A stretch of 15,181 nucleotides of DNA from Stephanodiscus triporus (Eukaryota > Bacillariophyta > Thalassiosirophyceae > Thalassiosirales > Thalassiosiraceae). Numbering within the stretch: the first letter of the stretch is position 1; every line of letters starts with the position of its first letter. Position numbers and translations under genes: made by a program. Shown here in pieces: positions 1 to 7,711 of this stretch. The DNA is taken from NCBI GenBank assembly GCA_036939755.1, contig JALLAZ010000466.1:1-15181 (forward strand). Direction: 5' to 3'. The notes below the pieces were generated by a model. The model was not told the DNA's origin. It did no database searches and saw only the letters and a list, made by a program, of their open reading frames with translations.

Positions 1-206
1 AAAAAAAACGAAGACGTAGGAATAGTATCACTACCAAATTAGACCTAACTACCTACGACGGGCGAGAATTTCTGTCGTTTCCGGAGGGCAAGGCTGCGTG
101 TTCTACGGTAGATGGCTTCTTAATTTCTCTCCCCTCCCAAATCAATCTTTTTCCCTCTTTCCCTTTCTTCACTTCCCCGCCCACCTCTCCAAATCCTAAA
201 TCCACC

Positions 207-2516
207 ATGACCAATGCCTTGATCGAGTCGGACAACCCTCTGCTGCGCTCGTGGTCCGACCAGCCGTTCAATCTCCCTCCCTTCAAGGACATTCGTACGG
301 AGCATTTCGTCCCAGCATTTGATGTGGCCATGGCGGCCCATATAGCTGACCTTGAAGCCATCGCGTCCTCCCCGTTGAACGATTTCGATTCCATCCTGGG
401 GGCGTACGATCGTGCCGGGACGCTGATGTCCAAGGTTGCATCTGTTTATGGCAACTACACCTCGAGTCTGAACACTCCCGATATGCAAGCAGTGCAAACA
501 GAAATGGCGCCTCGTCTCTCTCGTCATAACTCCAAGGCTTATGATATCCCAGGACTATTCCAGAAGATTGAGAGCGTTTATGAAATAAGGGATGAAAAGT
601 TGAAGAGTGGCGAGTGGTCTGCTGAGAAAGCGAGGTTTGCCGAGCGGGTAAGTCAATGATGCTGACTGCAAGTTTTTTCCCCGACTGCGGGTCTTAAGAA
701 TTAATGTCACCACGCGATACCATGCATTTTGCAAAAAGGTCCACAAAAAGTTTGTTCGAATGGGTGCAAAATTCGATGCTGTGACAAAAGGGGAGTATGC
801 TGACATTCAGGGTGAGTCATTCGTTGGTTTTTCTCTGGTGCCTGGCTTTCAAAAAGCACCGAAGAAGCTCAGAGATGTGCCACCATCCGTTTCCACACTT
901 TCGTGACCGAATAAATAGCGGAATTAGCGTCTCTGCAAACCAAGTTCATGCAAAATGTGCTGAAGGACGAGGAAGAGTGGGAGCTTGTTCTCACCAAAGA
1001 TGATTTTGCTGGGTGCCCGGCAGATGTTATTGCCGCAGCTCGTCAAGTTGCCGTAGATAAAAAGAAAGAGCCAGATGACTACGTGATGACATTGAGCAGA
1101 AGTATGGTCGAGCCATTTTTGTCCTATTCGACACGTCGTGATCTTCGTAAGACTGTCTTCGAGGCGTTTTCCAAACGTGGGGAGCTTTTCCATGAGAGAG
1201 ACAACTTGAAAATTGCCCTTGAAATTCTCCGTCTTCGGCGACGTCAGGCTCAACTGCACAATAAGGGGTCTTTCTCCGAGTATCAGTTTGAAGACACAAT
1301 GGCACAGACTCCTGAGGCCGGGATGAAGCTGCTAAACGATGTATGGGTAAAATCAAAGGATGCCGCGAAGAGGGAACGTGAAATGCTTGAGGCCTTCGTT
1401 TCGGAGAAAGGTGAAACATTGGAGGGAGGGATTCAGCCCTGGGATTGGAGATATTACGCTGAGCAAGTGCGCCAGGCCGAGTTCAATTTCGATGAAAATG
1501 AAATGAAGCCATACTTGAGCCTCGACGCTGTTACAAATGCTGCATTTGATGTGTCCAACAAGCTGTACGGGTTGAAATACGTGAAAAGAGATGACATTGT
1601 TGCGTATCATCCCGATGTCAATATTTATGAGGTTCGCCAAACAAAAGATAAATCAGGCGAAGACGAGCTCATTGCAATCTTTCTCCATGACAATTATGCT
1701 CGACCCTACAAGAGCAGTGGAGCTTGGATGAGTGAATATCGCACGCAGACGAAAAACCTTGCACTTGGAACAGATCCTATTGAAGGTATTCCAGTTGTTA
1801 GCAACAACAACAACTTTTCGAAGGGAAGCGAGCATACGCTGTTGTCTTTTACTGACGGAATCACACTCTTTCATGAGTTTGGTCACGCTCATCATGGCAT
1901 GCTAAGCAATGCAACCTATGAGTATTTGGCATCCACCAGTGTGCTCAAAGATTTTGTAGAGCTTCCATCACAATTGATGGAACATTGGCTAAGTGAGCCT
2001 GCCGTACTGAAGGAACATGCGAAGCATTATCAAACTGGAGAGGTATTGCCTGAAGATCTTATCAAACGGTTCAAGGCTGCTGAACTTTTCAATGAAGGAT
2101 TTAACACCATCGAATATACCTCATGTGCAATGCTTGACATCGCTCTACACTCTTTGTCAGAGTATGGTGATGATTTTGACCTCGCCAAGTTTGAACAAGA
2201 ATACTTAAAGGAGCAAGGCATGCCGCAAGGGATCATAATGCGTCATCGTCCGCCGCACTTCCTTCACTTGTTCGCCTCGTCCAGTTATGCATCTGGCTAC
2301 TACGTCTACATGTGGGCGCAGGTTTTGGATAACGATGTCTTCGCCGCCTTCGAGGAATCTGGTGATGTCTTCGACCGTGAGACAGCTGATAGGTGCAGGG
2401 AATGCATTTATTCGACTGGCAATACTGTTGCGCCACAAGAACTCTTCCGAAAGTTTAGAGGTCGCGATCCAGATGCAACCTTTATGCTGAAAAATCGGGG
2501 CTTGATCCCTCAGTAG
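207..2516 (+). CDS. M3 family oligopeptidase (oligopeptidase A / thimet-like)
   Basis: Zinc metallopeptidase that cuts short peptides, in the oligopeptidase A branch of family M3. I read three exons: 207-647, 739-811 and 919-2516. The introns are 648-738 (GTAAGT...AAAAAG, phase 0) and 812-918 (GTGAGT...AAATAG, phase 1). Joined, they give about 703 residues, close to the roughly 680 of bacterial OpdA, and the joints read smoothly (AERV-HKKF; ADIQ-AELASL). The active-site helix is HEFGH with His490, Glu491 and His494; the third zinc ligand is Glu519 in FVELPSQ, 29 residues after the first His as in M3 enzymes. The N-terminus resembles bacterial OpdA (FNLPPF, TEHFVPA) and shows no clear signal or transit peptide, so a cytosolic enzyme is likely. 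The start ATG at 207 sits in CCACCATGA, a good eukaryotic context. Family is certain; exact splice sites are inferred from frame and motif. Confidence 0.93.
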
Positions 2517-3027
2517 GGTCACCACTCAGGAATAAATCAGTTCGGCAAAGTGGCACCAGAGCAAAAGATCACCTTTCAACAGAAATTTTAGAAATTTACA
2601 ATAATATCTAATAGAGACAAGTAACCTTGGACCATGGTGGTAGTGCCTTGGGGGATCCTAAAACCATCAATACCCACCCTTCAATGTTGTTTCACCGTTT
2701 AAGTGTAATGCCTAACTCAGCCACATTGATCAGCTTATTCCATGGGAACATTGAAGATGCTGAGGGTTCCAGACGATCCAGAGTTGGGAGTGAACTGGGC
2801 CTGATATGCTTCCATCAGTGCCTCATCTTTAGCTAGATAGCACCTCCAGTTTCTCGTGTAGTAGGGTTAGTTTATGGTTAGTTTATGTAAATCACATCGG
2901 CATCATCTCTGCAGGTCATTTTATAGTGTTGTGGCATGAGAGTCCAGAGGTTGAGATAATAATTATTGTCTTCAAAGATAGTAATTTACAACTTCGTCCA
3001 GCTTCAAAAACACATGTAACATCATCT
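2517..3027. other. Intergenic 3' ends of two convergent genes
   Basis: 511 bp between the stop of the peptidase and the stop of allantoin synthase. It is AT-richer than the genes and should hold both 3' untranslated regions. I see no convincing coding frame or RNA gene; the longest open frame, 2627-2836 (+), starts with TTG and has no family features. It contains a short tandem repeat at 2865-2886. Confidence 0.6.
2865..2886. repeat. 11 bp tandem repeat x2
   Basis: The 11-mer GGTTAGTTTAT occurs twice head to tail (2865-2875 and 2876-2886), in the gap between convergent genes. Probably replication slippage; no function is suggested by its position. Confidence 0.85.
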
Positions 3028-3975
3028 CTAAGAACCTCTGTAAGTTGAATAGGACCAAGGACTCACTAACAATGGAACATGATAGTGTTCCGTAGGATCA
3101 TCTAATCCAAATCTCAGCGGTACAACATCAAGGAAAGGTGTGCCTGATATCCTACTCGAGGAGAATTTGGCAAAGTAATCGCCTACCCAAAATATCCACT
3201 CATATTGTCCTGGACGGAAAGCGGTTCCGGATAGGGCTGGTCCCTTACTAAGCCTTCCATCACTGTTGGTCATGAATGATTCGAGCAAAACACGTTGCTT
3301 CTCAGGGCCGTCATCATACTGATACAAATCAATGCGCATCCCCGAAGCAGGGCAGCCATTGGCAGTGTCCAAGACGTGACAAGTTAAGAATCCGCCATGT
3401 CCGTTACTCCCCTCGGCACAATCCACCAAGGTCAGCAATCTCATCCACGCAATTTTATCCACCTGAAAGAGGGCACAGGAAATCTCATCCTCAATGGACG
3501 AATTCACACGACCTTCCAATGCCGTCAGAACGGTGTACTTCGAAGCGTTACGTACTGCTAAAATAAATGGGAACCGAAACTTCTCCTTGTATTTGCCATT
3601 GAGCTCACGGAACTTGGCTCGTTCATCGGGAGTCAGGGTCGCGAGCCCGGAACGTCCTTGTTCCACACGGCTTTCTTCGGTGATGTCGACATCCGGATCC
3701 AACTTCAGGCATAAATCAGGATGACTCCTTAACAACTCCAACTGCCTCTCCATACCCCCCTCCTTGACGTGAAGCTTAATTTCATCGAACAATATCTTCA
3801 CGTTGGAAATGCGAACTTTGGTCGCCGCGATAACGGATGGATCGAGGGTGGGCGATAGGTTCGCGTTGTAAAATTCCTCGACGACCCAAGGCGTTTTTTC
3901 ATATATACCGCCAATGTGGTCGAGGAAGTCGGCCGGTGGGAGGGAGAGGAGACGATTGAGCGCGATTTTGGCCAT
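3028..3975 (-). CDS. ALNS: Allantoin synthase: OHCU decarboxylase-HIU hydrolase fusion
   Basis: Bifunctional enzyme of 315 residues in one exon. It performs the last two steps from the urate oxidase product to S-allantoin. In catalytic order HIU hydrolase acts first, then OHCU decarboxylase; in the protein the decarboxylase is N-terminal. The decarboxylase (about residues 1-165) shows HPDL with His85 and VEQGRSGL with Glu105, the catalytic His/Glu pair of the family, and FPF at 135-137. The hydrolase (about 193-315) is transthyretin-like: CHVLDTANG with His200, SDGR with Arg241, HVPLLVSP with His299, and the terminal YRGS signature. All key residues are present. The same domain order is known in plant TTL proteins and in diatom allantoin synthase. 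The C-terminus is -RGS, not a PTS1 such as SKL, and I found no PTS2 match, so peroxisomal import is not shown. The ATG at 3975 faces the CysRS gene across a shared upstream region. Confidence 0.95.
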   Translation of the reverse strand: MAKIALNRLLSLPPADFLDHIGGIYEKTPWVVEEFYNANLSPTLDPSVIAATKVRISNVKILFDEIKLHVKEGGMERQLELLRSHPDLCLKLDPDVDITEESRVEQGRSGLATLTPDERAKFRELNGKYKEKFRFPFILAVRNASKYTVLTALEGRVNSSIEDEISCALFQVDKIAWMRLLTLVDCAEGSNGHGGFLTCHVLDTANGCPASGMRIDLYQYDDGPEKQRVLLESFMTNSDGRLSKGPALSGTAFRPGQYEWIFWVGDYFAKFSSSRISGTPFLDVVPLRFGLDDPTEHYHVPLLVSPWSYSTYRGS

Positions 3976-4415
3976 GATTACTTCTTAATCTCTTCGACCA
4001 TACGATAGTCCTTCTTCACTTTCACTTTTTGCTCTTCACGCTAACGCCTCGCTCTCCGACCGCTCTGGGGTTGAGTCCCGCTTAAGTCATCTGAGTCGTG
4101 TTTTCTGACGTCACTCAGCTTCATGATGTGCTCAAATCCTCAAATCCTCTCCTCCATTATTCTCTCTCTCTCTACGAATCGTATGGTAAGAGGCGACATA
4201 GCTCTACACCATGTTAATGATGCTGTGCCCTTCTTCGCCACCTCTCTCCTCTCCACTTGCAACTTTCACGTCTCGTCCCAAAGAAATTGACCTCGAACGA
4301 TCACGTCTTGTCGCATAGCTCGATTAAAACAGGAAGACGAGTGCATACAGAAGTCAGAAGGCAAGCGAGTTGTTTGCAACGACCCTATCACCCACTGACG
4401 AAAATTTTCGAGAAG
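3976..4415. promoter_or_regulatory. Divergent upstream region of allantoin synthase and CysRS
   Basis: 440 bp separate the two start codons, so both promoters must lie here. Visible elements are a TGACGTCA palindrome at 4106-4113, a doubled CAAATCCT (about 4134-4149) and a TC dinucleotide run (about 4161-4172). No reliable TATA box is seen. An open frame runs through the right part from 4257 into the CysRS gene but begins with TTG, so I treat it as leader. Confidence 0.6.
4106..4113. promoter_or_regulatory. Perfect CRE palindrome TGACGTCA
   Basis: The 8 bp bZIP site TGACGTCA lies 130 bp from the allantoin synthase ATG and about 300 bp from the CysRS ATG. In the diatom Phaeodactylum, TGACGT/ACGTCA elements mediate CO2/cAMP control of a carbonic anhydrase promoter. 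That this copy is used is inference; an 8-mer can occur by chance, but the position is apt. Confidence 0.45.
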
Positions 4416-6406
4416 ATGAAGGTCGCCAACGCAGTCACTGCGTCATCGTTCGCGGCTTCTTTGCTCCTGCGGGGCAATCTCTCCGATGCCTACGCCCCGA
4501 CGATACACATCAGAACTCGAACGAAAAAATCTTTCCATTATTGCAAACCATGCAAAGCTATGCTTCCATCCTCTTCAGCAGTCCCACCTTTGTCAAGGAG
4601 GCGATTGCGACGGTCAATCTCTCCCTTTTCTCTCGGGAATAGTAGCAACACTGACGACTACGGAAACGGCGTCGACGTGGAATCAGCAGCGAAGCTGCGT
4701 CAGCTAACCCTGTACAACTCGCTCACGCGCACCAAAGCTCCCTTTGTTCCGCTATCGTCTCCACTCGTTACCATGTACACATGCGGACCAACCGTTTACG
4801 ACTCTGCCCATGTGGGAAACTTCCGTGCATTTCTTACCTATGATGTCTTAAAGCGGGTTCTGACCTACTTGGGCTACAATGTCGACCATATTTGCAATTT
4901 GACTGATGTGGATGATAAAATCATTAAACGTTGCGATAGAGAAGGCGTCAGCCTTATGGAATTAACGAGAAAATTCGAAGGCAAATTTTTCGATGATTTG
5001 GAAGCCCTCAACATTGTGAAGGCAAGAGCATATCCACGGGCCACGGATCACATACAAGAGATGGCTCAGTTTATTGTTGATTTGGAGAAGAATGGACTGG
5101 CCTATCAAAGTGAGGAGGGCAGTTGGTACTTCGCCGTATCCAAGAAAGAGGGGTATGGCACTCGGCTGGTCAACCTGGATCCTGAACAGTTGAAGAAAGG
5201 TGCTAGTGCGGAAACCGGTGGGGGGGGTGCCCAACGTGGTGTCATGGATGCCGATGAATATGATGCCGAGAAGGAGGGCGCAAGAGATTTTTGCTTATGG
5301 AAGGCATACAAGCCAGAGTTTGATCGAGACGATGCCACATGGGATCCCATTGTTGAGCTAAAAGGTGGTGAAACCAAGAAAATTGGAAGGGGAAGGCCTG
5401 GGTGGCATTTAGAATGCAGTGCGATGGCGCGGAAATATCTCGGAGATACAATTGACTTGCATGCTGGCGGAGTAGATTTGAAGTTCCCACATCATGAGAA
5501 TGAGATCGCGCAGAGTGAGGTATGTCGTTATTTCAAGAAGAACTTTCTCTTTCACTGTTTGACAACAGCTAACACATATGTATTGCACATGCGAACCGCA
5601 AGGGAGCAAATTGTGCACCATTCTGCCACTGCTGGGTTCACAATGGCTTTGTCAACATCGGTGACGAAAAAATGTCGAAATCAAAGGGTAACTTTCTTAC
5701 ATTGAGAACGGCATGCCCGACTTCTGATGATGTGAGAGCTTATAGATATTTGGTAGTTAGCTCACAGTATCGGAACCCGTTGAGTTTCACCGACACCGCA
5801 CTGGGTGCTGCGAAGAAAGCTCTGAAAAGATTAGACAAGCTGAAAATAATGATTGTCGATGTATTGTCAAAGGAAAATGGTGCAAATATTGCATACGTCG
5901 TTGATAGCGTTGATAGCAATATTGCGACTACCGTTGAGAGAGAACTTGCCAACTTTGAAGTGGCCATAGCTGATGATTTGAGCATGCCACGTGCATCTGC
6001 TAGTCTTTTTTCGATTGTCAAGTTAGCAGAGAACGAATTCAAACGAGTTACCAAGGCTGCCGACGATCCTGATTTTTCCGTATTGCCACCGCTTGATCTT
6101 GTTGGACTTGCAAGCGTAAAACAAGCCTTGGAAAAAATGGATACAATATTTGGAATTTTTTACGATGTTCCAGAGGAGAAAGGGGGGTCTGACGGTGGAG
6201 TGAGTGTCAACGGTAACCAGCTATTAGTTCCTGATGATGTCATGCAACTTGTGGCTCAAAGATCGGCAGCCAAGGACGCTAAAGACTGGGACCTGGCAGA
6301 CTCACTCCGATCTAAGATTGCTGCACTCGGCTTCGAAGTGAAAGATGTCAAAGGAGGGGACCCGATTATTTCGAGGAATGATGAATTGCTTATTAGTAAA
6401 GATTAG
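4416..6406 (+). CDS. cysS: Cysteinyl-tRNA synthetase, plastid-targeted precursor
   Basis: Class I synthetase that charges tRNA-Cys. Two exons, 4416-5519 and 5603-6406, give about 635 residues. The 83 bp intron (5520-5602) starts GTATGT, has a CTAAC branch point about 30 bp before the acceptor, and restores both frame and spacing: 11 residues lie between AQS and the Trp before the KMSKS loop, as in the E. coli enzyme. The HIGH motif is HVGN (132-135) and KMSKS is complete (391-395). The zinc ligands are all present: Cys123, Cys334 (GWHLECSAM), His359 and Glu363 (HHENE). The C-terminus has the usual anticodon-binding end. The first 28 residues form a signal peptide ending SDA|YAP, followed by an Arg/Ser-rich transit peptide to about residue 80, the bipartite signal of diatom plastid proteins. 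The 4416 ATG is the first in-frame ATG. Diatom synthetases may serve more than one compartment; this form predicts the plastid. Confidence 0.93.
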
Positions 6407-6439
6407 GTGCTGCTGATGGCGCTGAAGGCCACCAAAACT

Positions 6440-6541
6440 TTATCTGCTGTTCACAACTTTCTTTTTGGCCTTGCTCATTTTGGCACGTGTCTCTGTGGAA
6501 CGCTTCTTGCCCGTATTTGCCTTGACGATTTTGGCACGTGT
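6440..6541 (-). other. NUMOD3-like basic coding segment, possible last exon of the TEX9-like gene
   Basis: Minus-strand codons from 6541 to the TAA at 6440-6442 read as 33 residues with a 17-residue period: TRAKIVKANTGKKRST then ETRAKMSKAKKK. This fits the NUMOD3 pattern (SxETRxKMSxAxKG) seen in DNA-binding tails of homing endonucleases and some eukaryotic proteins. It is in the same frame as the neighbouring coiled-coil gene but cut off from it by TGA codons at 6578-6580 and about 6547. A 117 bp intron 6658-6542 (GTGAAC...GAGAG, phase 0) would join them into a 271-residue protein ending 33 bp from the CysRS stop. The donor is not strong, so the join is inference. Confidence 0.4.
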
Positions 6542-6665
6542 CTCTCAGCGATCGCGCGTCAGCTCCCGGCACGGCCGTCAGGGGGGGGAGTGGTCCCGTT
6601 CCCCCTCCTCCTCCCCCGAGGGCGCCCAGTTGCGCGTCGTCGACGACCTCGGGTTCACAACTTTC
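6449..6665. repeat. 13 bp direct repeats bounding a 204 bp unit
   Basis: GTTCACAACTTTC occurs at 6449-6461 and 6653-6665, exactly 204 bp apart. Both copies encode KVVN on the minus strand, once just after the TEX9-like signature and once just before the TAA at 6440. The enclosed DNA has a very GC-rich half (about 6548-6652, with a G8 run at 6581-6588) unlike its surroundings. The structure suggests a duplication or insertion near the 3' end of the coiled-coil gene. Confidence 0.7.
6477..6545. repeat. 18 bp direct repeats, 51 bp period
   Basis: ATTTTGGCACGTGTCTCT is present at 6477-6494 and 6528-6545. The 51 bp period equals 17 codons and matches the two NUMOD3-like units on the minus strand. 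Each copy contains the E-box palindrome CACGTG, most simply explained by the Thr-Arg-Ala codons of the repeat. Confidence 0.85.
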
Positions 6666-7372
6666 ATGAACTCTTTCTCAAATATATTCAAAAGCGCTGC
6701 CGCCTCAACATGTGCTCGCTGTTGCTTCAATATTTCGATGAGTTTCGTTTGTTTCTTGATGACAATCAACAGCTCAGAGCGTTGCTTCTTCAGATTCTTG
6801 ATGAAGATGTCACTTTGTTTCTCATCGCCGATCTCTTGCTGCTCGCGCTGTTGTTTCAAAGAATATAGTTGCTCTTGTAATCGCAGCATTCTTGCTTCTC
6901 TCTTCTTTGTCGTTTCAAGCTCTTCGGCTAGGTCCTTCTGTGTAGATGTCAGATCCGCTTTGAGTTTTTGAACCTCATCGCACGGAGGTGAAACTGGCTG
7001 TTCAATCGCCTCTCTGTTTTTCGTTTGCCTCTTCTGAAGTTGTAATGTCTGATGAATTTGCCTCTCGAGGTCTATTTGCGCATTCTTCAGCATGCTCTGC
7101 AATTGCCGATTTTCGTCTTGAGAACGCGTCAGCTGTCGACTAAGAGCCCACACCTTTGCCTTTTCTATGTCGATGGGTGTTACACCAATAAAATTAGTGA
7201 ATGGTGCATCACCGATTGAGATTTCAGCACCCATTGCTGTTTCGATCTCGGATGCGGCATCATCAATGGCAACAGCATCTATCATTTCATTGATTGAGGA
7301 TGAAGAATCGACCACAGATGCTACATCATCGACTCGGTTGGATGAGACGTCATCGTTGGCAACAGCACTCAT
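6578..7372 (-). CDS. TEX9-like coiled-coil protein
   Basis: 264 residues if read as one exon from the ATG at 7372; the frame extends 16 codons upstream but only to a TTG. An acidic, Ser/Asp/Ala-rich N-terminus (about 1-65) is followed by a short segment (GDAPFTNFIGVTP) and a long coiled coil (about 75-225). The end of the coil, KKQTKLIEILKQQ then AHVEAAALLNIFEKEFMK, resembles from memory the C-terminal signature of the TEX9 family (LKxQxxHxEAAKxLxxTEEEFMKAL), a coiled-coil protein found mainly in ciliated lineages. After it the frame runs into a GC-rich, Pro/Gly/Glu tail ending at a TGA beside a C8 run; that tail looks unlike the rest, and a spliced NUMOD3-like end is the alternative. It converges on the CysRS gene. 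Function unknown; a flagellar or centriolar role is inference from the family only. Confidence 0.65.
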   Translation of the reverse strand: MSAVANDDVSSNRVDDVASVVDSSSSINEMIDAVAIDDAASEIETAMGAEISIGDAPFTNFIGVTPIDIEKAKVWALSRQLTRSQDENRQLQSMLKNAQIDLERQIHQTLQLQKRQTKNREAIEQPVSPPCDEVQKLKADLTSTQKDLAEELETTKKREARMLRLQEQLYSLKQQREQQEIGDEKQSDIFIKNLKKQRSELLIVIKKQTKLIEILKQQRAHVEAAALLNIFEKEFMKVVNPRSSTTRNWAPSGEEEGERDHSPP

Positions 7373-7711
7373 TGTGTCGATGGAAGCAAACTCCGACAAG
7401 TCAAGCTTGGGGAGGAACAACAGTAGCAGTTATTTACTTACTCTTACGAGAAGTGAGATGTTTTTTAAATTGAATGACACTGGCCAACTGAACGTGGGGA
7501 AAACATCCCCAGCGCACAAGTTCACGACAAGGCAAGGACTTCAACGAAAGACACATGAACGTTAACTAAGTTTATGTAATTAGTACTATACAAGCACCGC
7601 AGTCTGCTGAACAAGAGAGCATAATGTAAGTATTTCAAATAATCGTTCGTAGCACAGCTCCTTCCAAAGCAACTCCATCTCAACCCGAATAAAGACAAAC
7701 ATTGCTGGGTT
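7373..7711. other. Intergenic, upstream of the TEX9-like gene
   Basis: 339 bp between the start of the coiled-coil gene and the stop of the next minus-strand gene. It should hold the 3' UTR of the large gene and the promoter of the TEX9-like gene. AT-rich; no TATA box, RNA gene or convincing coding frame was seen. Confidence 0.5.

Noticed and set aside
2627..2836. 69-codon plus-strand frame in the gap after the peptidase
   Set aside because: TTG start, no recognisable features, and it lies in probable 3' UTR.
4257..4415. N-terminal extension of CysRS as a mitochondrial presequence from an upstream start
   Set aside because: The first codon is TTG and there is no ATG in frame before 4416, so no alternative start is supported.
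6477..6545. CACGTG (E-box/G-box) pair as regulatory sites
   Set aside because: Both lie in an 18 bp repeat explained by the NUMOD3-like codons and between convergent genes, far from any promoter.
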